Of a stretch of 5,094 nucleotides of DNA, positions 1 through 4,372 are shown piece after piece. The stretch spans positions 1-5,094 of the forward strand of contig JBEPXC010000271.1 in assembly GCA_041642035.1 (NCBI GenBank), in the 5' to 3' direction. Every line of letters starts with the position of its first letter. The stretch's first letter is position 1. A program made the position numbers and the translations under genes. The notes under the pieces were generated by a model. That model had not been told where the DNA came from. It ran no database searches and saw nothing but the letters and a program-made list of their open reading frames with translations. The DNA is from SKVR01 sp041642035. GTDB taxonomy: Bacteria > Bacteroidota > Bacteroidia > Bacteroidales > UBA7960.

Positions 1-492
1 CGTAGGTTCATCCAGAAACAGAAGTCCGGGTTTGTGCACCAGGGCCAGGGCACAATGCAAACGGCGTTTGTTGCCGCCTGATAAATTTTCGCATTTCTTT
101 TTGCGGTGCTCCTGCAGGTCGAAAGATTCGATAAGCTCTTCCGACCGGCTTGTTGTCTCTGTCCTGCTCAGTCCGTAAAGGCGACACTGGAAACGCAGCA
201 GGTTTTCTAAAGTTTCTGATGGATCCAGATCATTTTCCTGTGAGGCTACACCGATATAGCTGCGTACCCTGCCCGGGTTTTCTTCGGGATCGATTCCCGC
301 GATGGTCATTTCCCCGCCATCCTTTTTCAGGAGTGTGCTGGCAATTTTAACCAGTGTACTTTTACCGGCACCATTGGGGCCCAGCAGTGTGAAAAGGTCA
401 CCCTTTCTGATCTCCAGGTTAACACCCTTTAGTGCCTGAGGTCCTTTGGGGAATTTTTTGGTGAGTTGATGAATTTGAATTTCTGCAGTCAT
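1..492 (-). CDS. ABC transporter ATP-binding protein (partial, C-terminus beyond the window)
   Basis: This is the nucleotide-binding subunit of an ABC transporter, which hydrolyses ATP on the cytoplasmic face of the membrane to drive a separate permease. The 164 visible residues contain, in order, the Walker A motif GPNGAGKST (38-46), the Q-loop glutamine in ASQEND (Gln85), the signature LSGGN (137-141) and Walker B LLFLDEPT (157-164). The window ends inside the D-loop region, so the H-loop and C-terminus are missing. The short spacing and the LSGGNKRRL signature suggest the DrrA/CcmA-like group that works with ABC-2 permeases, as in drug or lipid export; that assignment is inference. ATG at 492 is chosen because the conserved beta-strand before Walker A begins about ten residues later. 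No clear Shine-Dalgarno is present. Substrate is unknown, since no permease is visible. Confidence 0.93.
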   Translation of the reverse strand, partial: MTAEIQIHQLTKKFPKGPQALKGVNLEIRKGDLFTLLGPNGAGKSTLVKIASTLLKKDGGEMTIAGIDPEENPGRVRSYIGVASQENDLDPSETLENLLRFQCRLYGLSRTETTSRSEELIESFDLQEHRKKKCENLSGGNKRRLHCALALVHKPGLLFLDEPT

Positions 493-516
493 AATAAAAG
501 GTTTTTAAATTGACTA

Positions 517-524
517 CAAAAATA
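517..524 (-). promoter_or_regulatory. Possible Bacteroidota -7 box for the ABC transporter gene
   Basis: The minus strand reads TATTTTTG, a full match to the Bacteroidota -7 consensus TAnnTTTG, 25 bases before the ATPase start codon. No TTG -33 element stands at the usual distance upstream, so this rests on one eight-base match in AT-rich DNA. Confidence 0.35.
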
Positions 525-570
525 TTGGTGATTGGCAGGGTATGATTGTATAAAACAGACAGTTTTTCGC

Positions 571-667
571 TGAGAGTCGTCCCACGAGTAATTAAGAGGG
601 AGCAGTGCATATGGAAGTAAATTGTCTTATTCATAAAGCACTCGTAGGACGACTTATATTGAGAGTC
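571..667. repeat. REP/BIME-like inverted-repeat element, copy A
   Basis: The core at 576-653 is 78 bp. Its arms GTCGTCCCACGAGT (576-589) and ACTCGTAGGACGAC (640-653) are inverted repeats with one mismatch, which becomes a G-U pair in RNA. Between them lie a conserved left part ending in GAGCAGTGCAT and a more variable right part ending in TATTCATAAAGC. The direct repeat TGAGAGTC flanks the core at 571-578 and 660-667. The element contains no gene. It sits between the divergent ABC ATPase and AraC genes. Two further full copies and one half copy lie at 2721-2963. Copy A differs from them mainly in the centre. Confidence 0.9.
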
Positions 668-770
668 ATAAATATTTTTTTTCTTTTTTGATTCTTAAAC
701 ATAGAAACACTAAAAGGCATAAATAACAGCTAATCAGAGATAAAAAACTCAACAGGAGTGTGATAATAAG

Positions 771-778
771 TAAATTTG
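771..778 (+). promoter_or_regulatory. Possible Bacteroidota -7 box for the first AraC gene
   Basis: TAAATTTG matches the TAnnTTTG consensus exactly and lies 86 bases before the chosen start at 864, which would leave a leader of roughly 80 nt carrying the 802-818 dyad. No TTG -33 element is visible at the expected spacing, so the call is tentative. Confidence 0.4.
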
Positions 779-801
779 AAGAGTTTTATTTCAATCAGCA
801 T

Positions 802-818
802 AGCAGATCTTCTCTGCT
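802..818 (+). promoter_or_regulatory. Small dyad in the leader of the AraC gene
   Basis: AGCAGA (802-807) and TCTGCT (813-818) form a perfect 6-bp inverted repeat around the loop TCTTC. It lies between the putative -7 box and the start codon, so it could be a leader hairpin or an operator half-site pair. No T-run follows, so it is not a terminator. A dyad of this size can also arise by chance. Confidence 0.3.
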
Positions 819-863
819 CACACTGACGAGCCATGTTTTAGTACCCAGGAAATGGAGGCTGCC

Positions 864-1757
864 ATGGGACATAACTACACCGATTCTATTAAGCAAACCC
901 GCCTGAACGCTTATTTACCCCATCCATATCTCTGCAGGTATATTAAGGAGTATGATTTTCGGATAAATACCCGTGAAAATTTGCATAACTGTCGAATGAT
1001 AGCCATGCAGAATGCGACTTCTCAACTGTTTATACATCTCAATAACAGCAAAATACTGCTGAACTACAATGGGCAAGAGGAGTACTTTTCTGCTGCCATG
1101 GTTGGACTTTTCATCCCCGATAAAGTTGTGACCGTTATACCTAAAGTTTTTGATGACTACATTAAATGGGTTGTCATCCCATTCACATTTGCCGGAATTC
1201 ATCGTTTGTTTTATTGTAATGGGAAAGCTGTTGCCAATAAAATGATTCAACTGACCGACATTTTTGGTGAAAGGTCTAAACTTCTGCAGGAGGAACTCTA
1301 TTATGCAACCAACCATAACATTTGCAAGGAGATACTTGATAAATTCTTCCTGCAAAGACTTTTAAAACCTGTTCATTTAAAGGAGCAAAGACTTCTTGTT
1401 CTGGACGAGATATTTAAAAAAACAAACGGACCAGTTTCCATTGAATTTATTGCCGATGAGTTGTGTATGTCTTATCGCTCTGTGGAGAGATTGTTTGAGG
1501 AGGATGTAGGCCTGAATTTCCGCAGATTTATCAATATTTTTAGATTTGATAAAGCGATCAAATTAATGCGAACTGGCATAGCTAAAGATGTATTTGACAT
1601 CATGCACCTGTGTGGTTATTACGACCAGGCACATTTCATCAAGGAATTCAGGAAATACACGGGATTGTCTCCGGGCAGGTTCATAAAAATCACCCATGGT
1701 GATTATTACCTTGACCGCCCTTTTATAATCAAAAGCCAGAGGGACGCTTCAGAATGA
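864..1757 (+). CDS. AraC-family transcriptional regulator
   Basis: This is a cytoplasmic DNA-binding regulator of the AraC/XylS family, 297 residues long. The C-terminal domain has the expected two helix-turn-helix units: the first at about 191-216 (ending SVERLFEEDVG) and the second at about 240-274, with the family signature GYYDQAHFIKEFRKYTGLSP. The N-terminal half (about 15-150) looks like the sensing domain of Bacteroidota AraC proteins, beginning with a YLPHPYLCRYIKEYDF stretch; it resembles the DUF6597 type, but less clearly than the second regulator here. The start at 864 is preferred over an in-frame ATG at 852 (301 residues) because GGAGG at 854-858 lies five bases before it, a rare strong ribosome-binding site for this window. 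The gene stands alone, with no same-strand neighbour within 360 bp. Ligand and targets are unknown; the downstream lipoprotein gene is a possible target only by proximity. Confidence 0.9.
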   Translation: MGHNYTDSIKQTRLNAYLPHPYLCRYIKEYDFRINTRENLHNCRMIAMQNATSQLFIHLNNSKILLNYNGQEEYFSAAMVGLFIPDKVVTVIPKVFDDYIKWVVIPFTFAGIHRLFYCNGKAVANKMIQLTDIFGERSKLLQEELYYATNHNICKEILDKFFLQRLLKPVHLKEQRLLVLDEIFKKTNGPVSIEFIADELCMSYRSVERLFEEDVGLNFRRFINIFRFDKAIKLMRTGIAKDVFDIMHLCGYYDQAHFIKEFRKYTGLSPGRFIKITHGDYYLDRPFIIKSQRDASE

Positions 1758-1792
1758 ATACTTGCTTATGGAAACAACTCTGCCATAACATT

Positions 1793-1811
1793 CAGGAGGT
1801 TTCTTCTCCTG
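1793..1811 (+). terminator. Possible hairpin after the first AraC gene
   Basis: CAGGAG (1793-1798) and CTCCTG (1806-1811) form a 6-bp inverted repeat with a 7-base loop, 36 bases after the stop codon. Only a weak T-containing stretch follows, so it would be a poor intrinsic terminator. The stronger palindrome at 1859-1886 may do this job instead. Confidence 0.3.
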
Positions 1812-1858
1812 TTCATCTTTACTGAGTAAAGAATCACCCTTAACTTAGCACGTCCTCC

Positions 1859-1886
1859 GGGTGGTTTCGGCTCCGCTCAACCACCC
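1859..1886. repeat. GC-rich perfect palindrome, REP-like hairpin
   Basis: GGGTGGTT (1859-1866) and AACCACCC (1879-1886) pair perfectly around the 12-base loop TCGGCTCCGCTC. A second small hairpin, CTTCC (1886-1890) with GGAAG (1899-1903), abuts it. Short palindromes of this kind, with an arm-TCGrCTCCGCTC-arm pattern, recur between genes in Bacteroidota genomes; this is from memory of similar sequences, not a search. It is unrelated in sequence to the 78-bp family in this window. It lies about 100 bp after the AraC stop and could end or stabilise that transcript. Confidence 0.6.
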
Positions 1887-1988
1887 TTCCCCCCAGAAGG
1901 AAGTTTGAAGAAAGATAAACGGCAGATACCTAAAAGCACCCCCAGTAGGTTAATAAAATAATTCTTTTTTGGCATAAAAATACAATGT

Positions 1989-2085
1989 TAACCTTAGGGT
2001 ATGGAATAAATTTACCGTTAATAATCAGCCCGGAAATGTGGTCCTGCCAAAAAAACTTCTCATGATTATTGTCTAACCATAGGGT
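1989..2085 (+). repeat. Direct repeat TAACCwTAGGGT, two copies 85 bp apart
   Basis: TAACCTTAGGGT (1989-2000) and TAACCATAGGGT (2074-2085) match at 11 of 12 bases. Each is followed by a related ATTTAnCCG-like string (ATTTACCG at 2010-2017; ATTTATCCG at 2088-2096). Two similar composite blocks upstream of one gene suggest paired binding sites for a regulator or an old local duplication. The protein that would bind is unknown. Confidence 0.5.
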
Positions 2086-2132
2086 TCATTTATCCGGGTT
2101 GATTTATCTGCAATTCAATTGTTAACGGTAAA
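2011..2132 (+). promoter_or_regulatory. Nested inverted repeats immediately upstream of the lipoprotein gene
   Basis: The outer arms are 15 bp, TTTACCGTTAATAAT (2011-2025) and ATTGTTAACGGTAAA (2118-2132). They match at 14 of 15 positions as an inverted repeat, and the exception is a G-U pair in RNA. Inside them CCCGGA (2029-2034) pairs with TCCGGG (2093-2098), with AAATG and CATTT continuing the symmetry after a 2-base offset. The outer right arm ends 11 bases before the start codon, so a folded transcript would place the translation start at the foot of the structure. It may be a structured leader, a pair of operators or the remains of a 122-bp palindromic element; no flanking target duplication is visible. 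Confidence 0.5.
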
Positions 2133-2143
2133 CAATGTGAGTT

Positions 2144-2683
2144 ATGAAAACAATTGGGATTATATTAATTACCCTGGTATCCTTCAGTCTGCATATGGGC
2201 TGCAGCGATGAAACGCCCATACCATCGACAGGTGATCAGGAGTTGGAAACTCAATTTACTGCCAGGTTTGTAGCCCAGCCGGATGGACTTGAAATGAAGC
2301 AGGAGAGTATAGCTGTTTTACAGCAAATCCAATTGACAGGATTTAGCTATCAAAGCAATATAGGCGATTTTATCGCTGAAATGTATTTGTGTTGTGATGA
2401 AAAATACAAGATTACCGACTGTCAGGGTCACTTTATTTGTTCTTCAGGCGATGAGTTCTCCTTTATGGTAACGGAAGGTGAGTTGTTCACAAAAAATATA
2501 AACATGTTGCTGTCTGTTTCACCTGATAATTTATGGATGAAAGGAAAGGCCGTTGTAAAAGAAGGAACCGGTAAATTCAGTGATATGCGCGGCTTTTTTT
2601 CTATACAGGGTTATTTCAATGGTTCTGATCAAGAGCCATCCTACGATTTTGTCTGCGAGGGAAAACTTAAATCTGACCGATGA
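2144..2683 (+). CDS. Small secreted lipoprotein of unknown function
   Basis: The protein has 179 residues. Residues 1-19 form a signal peptide (Lys2, then a hydrophobic core) ending in HMGC, so Cys20 is the likely lipidated residue; the lipobox is loose, which is common in Bacteroidota. The mature end SDETP is acidic and resembles the export signal that sends Bacteroidota lipoproteins to the cell surface, but surface location is inference. The rest looks beta-rich. It has five cysteines (83, 84, 93, 99, 171), enough for two disulfides in the periplasm or outside. GTGKF (141-145) followed by MRG (148-150) recalls the GTGxF...ARG segment of allene-oxide-cyclase-like beta-barrels; this is a weak likeness. 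Two stop codons stand in tandem (TGA TAG). No Shine-Dalgarno is present. The upstream DNA is rich in dyads. Confidence 0.8.
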   Translation: MKTIGIILITLVSFSLHMGCSDETPIPSTGDQELETQFTARFVAQPDGLEMKQESIAVLQQIQLTGFSYQSNIGDFIAEMYLCCDEKYKITDCQGHFICSSGDEFSFMVTEGELFTKNINMLLSVSPDNLWMKGKAVVKEGTGKFSDMRGFFSIQGYFNGSDQEPSYDFVCEGKLKSDR

Positions 2684-2720
2684 TAGAGCCTTTTAATGTT
2701 TCGAAAAGAATAATACCTTA

Positions 2721-2823
2721 TTATATTGAGAGTCGTCCCACGAGTTATTAAGAGGGAGCAGTGCATCCGGAAGTGAATTGTCCTATTCATAAAGCACTCG
2801 TAGGACGACTTATATTGAGAGTC
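2721..2823. repeat. REP/BIME-like inverted-repeat element, copy B
   Basis: The core at 2732-2809 is 78 bp, the same length as copies A and D, with arms at 2732-2745 and 2796-2809 identical to those of copy A. It is bracketed by a perfect 14-bp direct repeat, TTATATTGAGAGTC (2721-2734 and 2810-2823), so the element behaves as a tandem unit of 89 bp. The left bracket looks like the right end of a lost neighbouring unit. In the middle, TGAAT (2774-2778) and ATTCA (2785-2789) form a small internal stem. Confidence 0.9.
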
Positions 2824-2826
2824 TTG

Positions 2827-2867
2827 TTGAGAGTCGTCCCACGAGTAATTAAGAGAGAGCAGTGCAT
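2827..2867. repeat. REP/BIME-like element, half copy C
   Basis: This copy has the flank TTGAGAGTC, the left arm GTCGTCCCACGAGT (2833-2846) and the conserved left part through AGTGCAT (2861-2867). It then stops abruptly and is followed by the flank of copy D (ATTGATAGTC). The variable right part and right arm are absent, so it cannot form the long hairpin alone. The break falls exactly where the conserved left part ends in the full copies. Confidence 0.85.
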
Positions 2868-2868
2868 A

Positions 2869-2963
2869 TTGATAGTCGTCCCACGAGTAATTAATAAGGA
2901 GCAGTGCATCCGGAAGTGAATCGACCTATTCATAAAGCACTCGTAGGACGACTTATATTGAGA
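2869..2963. repeat. REP/BIME-like inverted-repeat element, copy D, overlapping the AraC gene end
   Basis: The core at 2875-2952 is again 78 bp, with arms at 2875-2888 and 2939-2952 identical to those of A and B. The right flank TTATATTGAGA (2953-2963) matches the other copies up to base 2963, where similarity stops. From 2930 on, the element lies inside the minus-strand AraC reading frame and supplies its stop codon and last ten codons. The left flank reads TTGATAGTC, with one change from TTGAGAGTC. Confidence 0.9.
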
Positions 2964-3748
2964 CAGGCATTTCTTACCATCTCTCCCGGCGTATATCCGG
3001 AATACTTTTTGAAATCCCGGATGAAATGTGCCTGATCAAAGAAACCATTGGCATAGGCATATTCGGTCAGACTTAAGGGTTTTGTTGAGGTGAGTTCATT
3101 CATAACCTGCTGAAAACGTATGAGCTGAATGATTTGCTTTGGCGTTTTGCCGATGTAAGAGGAGAAATATCGTTCGAGGGTTTTGGGCGAGGTGCATAAT
3201 TTCTCAGCCAAAGCATTTGCTGTGAGTTGACCCTTAACAGTCTCGATGTGTTGGATGCCTGTGCAAATTAATCTATACTTATATGCATTCACGGGCTTAA
3301 GTCGGTCAAGCAGGAAATTTTCGATCACGGCAATCCGTTTTGGGGTTGATGGGGCCATGTTGATTTGTTCTTCAACGATTGCTGATTCCCTGGCAACAAT
3401 TTCATCCAAAGCATAGCTGTTTCCCTGAATTTCTGAGATGGGGAAGTTGAAGAAATTGCTTGCTCCTCCGGGTAGAAAGCTTACCGCAATGGCTCCTGCT
3501 TCGCCCTGGGTGCTGACATCCACCCAAGTGTTTCCCGGGCCACTGATCACGGATCGTGCCTGTTGTTGGTATGTGTTGCCGGTGTCGAGATTAACAAAAG
3601 GTTTGTTGTAGTGAAACATTAATTCCACCTGCGCTGTCGGCACCACTCTTTCCGTAACAGGGTCTTCACCACGTTGGGCTTCCAGCACCCAGTAATGTTT
3701 TATATAGGGTGCCAGTAATGGAGAAGGTTGAATGATCTGGAACTGCAT
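2930..3748 (-). CDS. AraC-family regulator with DUF6597-like N-terminal domain
   Basis: This is a cytoplasmic regulator of 272 residues. Residues 1-120 begin FQIIQPSPLLAPYIKHYWVLE and include VVPTAQVELMFHYN and VSFLPGGASNFF, typical of the DUF6597 sensing domain of Bacteroidota AraC proteins. The DNA-binding domain is at about 175-258: the first helix-turn-helix includes ALAEKLCTSPKTLERYF and the second GFFDQAHFIRDFKKYSGYTP. Its second unit is close to that of the regulator at 864-1757, so the two belong to the same broad subfamily. The start at 3748 places the conserved N-terminus correctly; AGGA lies only one base before the ATG, too near for an ordinary ribosome-binding site. The last ten residues (LNISRPTSAL) are encoded by repeat copy D and follow the end of the conserved domain, so function is probably kept. 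Ligand and targets are unknown. Confidence 0.93.
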   Translation of the reverse strand: MQFQIIQPSPLLAPYIKHYWVLEAQRGEDPVTERVVPTAQVELMFHYNKPFVNLDTGNTYQQQARSVISGPGNTWVDVSTQGEAGAIAVSFLPGGASNFFNFPISEIQGNSYALDEIVARESAIVEEQINMAPSTPKRIAVIENFLLDRLKPVNAYKYRLICTGIQHIETVKGQLTANALAEKLCTSPKTLERYFSSYIGKTPKQIIQLIRFQQVMNELTSTKPLSLTEYAYANGFFDQAHFIRDFKKYSGYTPGEMVRNACLNISRPTSAL

Positions 3749-3789
3749 TTCCTGTTGCCTTTTTAAATTATCTGCACTTAAGGGTTTCG

Positions 3790-3808
3790 GGATACAGGGC
3801 TGTCATCC
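3790..3808. promoter_or_regulatory. Interrupted dyad upstream of the second AraC gene
   Basis: GGAT-ACA (3790-3796) and TGT-C-ATCC (3800-3808) form a 7-bp inverted repeat with one bulged base, 42 bp before the AraC start on the minus strand. It could be an autoregulatory operator or a leader hairpin. No recognised consensus applies and chance is a real alternative. The rest of the 145-bp gap at 3749-3893 holds no open frame, clear promoter or T-run terminator. Confidence 0.25.
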
Positions 3809-3893
3809 TGCGGTGTTCAACCGGTATCTGGTTGAGAAACTCTACTTTATGGCAAACCGCATCAATGATAGCAAAGTTTTTTCAAAAGAATCA

Positions 3894-4025
3894 TCAATTA
3901 TTTCTTTTTTCAAAATTTTCCTTTTTTCTTTTCTTTGATTTGCGAATAATGAGTACAATAATGATAATCAGAGAAATCGAAAGAAGGATGGCATGAAAGC
4001 CCAGGAAGAATGTAAATCCATCCAT
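3894..4025 (-). CDS. 43-residue single-span membrane protein
   Basis: The short frame begins ATG at 4025, one base after the stop codon of the UPF0145 gene (TAA-T-ATG), and ends TGA at 3894. It encodes a short N-terminus (MDGFTFF), one strongly hydrophobic segment at about residues 6-27 rich in Ile and Leu, and a very basic C-terminal tail (RKSKKRKKENFEKRNN). By the positive-inside rule the tail should face the cytoplasm, with the N-terminus in the periplasm. The near-overlap with the upstream stop suggests translational coupling in one transcript. I recognise no family. The charge and hydrophobic pattern argue against a chance frame, but conservation has not been checked. Confidence 0.7.
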   Translation of the reverse strand: MDGFTFFLGFHAILLSISLIIIIVLIIRKSKKRKKENFEKRNN

Positions 4026-4026
4026 A

Positions 4027-4341
4027 TTATTTCAATTTAACGGCTGTACCAAAGATGAGGATTTCGGCGGCTCTTTGTGCTACCATAGCTGTAGAAATCT
4101 GCAGTCCTACCACGGCATCGGCATTGAGACGTTTGGCGTCATCCATCATCCGTTGAAGGGCTTGTTCGCGGGCTTCAGCCTGCAGCTGGGTGTATTCTTC
4201 AATTTCGCCACCTACAATGTTCTTGAATACTGCAACGATATCGCGCCCCAGATGACGGCTGCGTACGGTGCTTCCGCGGGCAATGCCTAAGATTTCTGTT
4301 ATTTCCTTATTGGGCACAGTGTGCGTGGTTGTTAAAATCAT
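4027..4341 (-). CDS. UPF0145 / YbjQ-family protein
   Basis: This is a cytoplasmic protein of 104 residues matching the usual 100-110 of the YbjQ (UPF0145, 'putative heavy-metal-binding domain') family, whose members assemble into ring-like pentamers and whose function is not settled. Recognisable segments are the start MILTTTHTVP, IARGSTVRSRHLGRDI (20-35), NIVGGEIEEYT (41-51), the helix AREQALQRMMDDAKRLNADAVVGL (57-80) and the final strand EILIFGTAVKL. The start at 4341 is chosen over an in-frame ATG at 4416 because family members begin with this M-I-x-T-T-T, AAAGG lies just before it, and the longer form would overlap the upstream gene by 44 bp. It lies 31 bp after the GyrI-like gene and one base before the small membrane protein gene, so the three are probably one transcript. 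Metal binding should not be assumed: I see no Cys, and the two His residues (7, 30) form no known site. Confidence 0.92.
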   Translation of the reverse strand: MILTTTHTVPNKEITEILGIARGSTVRSRHLGRDIVAVFKNIVGGEIEEYTQLQAEAREQALQRMMDDAKRLNADAVVGLQISTAMVAQRAAEILIFGTAVKLK

Positions 4342-4372
4342 AGCCTTTTGTTTTAGTATTAATATTATGGGT

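Larger units (their letters stand above)
1758..2143. other. 386-bp intergenic region between AraC and lipoprotein genes
   Basis: I see no open reading frame worth calling here. The first half holds the weak hairpin at 1793-1811 and the palindrome at 1859-1886. Positions 1920-1985 are AT-rich and featureless. The last 160 bp, up to the lipoprotein start, contain a direct repeat and two nested inverted repeats that are described separately and probably belong to control of that gene. No exact TAnnTTTG box is visible; TAAATTTA at 2007-2014 is one base off. Confidence 0.7.
2684..2929. other. Convergent intergenic region filled by a repeat array
   Basis: The lipoprotein gene (plus) and the second AraC gene (minus) converge here. 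After about 37 AT-rich bases the interval consists almost entirely of the repeat array at 2721-2963. No T-run terminator is seen for either gene, so the strong hairpins of the elements may serve as transcript ends for both strands. Confidence 0.7.

Noticed and set aside
150..350. Plus-strand 66-residue open frame
   Set aside because: It is antisense to the ABC ATPase between its Walker A and signature motifs, which are clearly coding on the minus strand.
419..634. Minus-strand 71-residue open frame across repeat copy A
   Set aside because: It overlaps the first 74 bases of the ABC ATPase in another frame and is otherwise made of repeat and AT-rich intergenic DNA; there is no recognisable domain.
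915..1355. Minus-strand 146-residue open frame
   Set aside because: It lies wholly opposite the AraC gene, and its translation shows no domain pattern.
2721..2963. Possible CRISPR array
   Set aside because: The units are long inverted repeats that differ internally, spaced 101 and 42 bp apart with no regular unique spacers and no cas genes nearby.
3817..3835. Hairpin TCAACC/GGTTGA as a terminator for the small membrane protein gene
   Set aside because: The 6-bp stem has a 7-base loop and no T-run follows on either strand, so it does not qualify as an intrinsic terminator.
3732..3938. Plus-strand 68-residue open frame between the second AraC gene and the small membrane protein gene
   Set aside because: Its start overlaps the AraC start antisense and its Phe/Ser-rich end is the complement of the lysine-rich tail of the small membrane protein.
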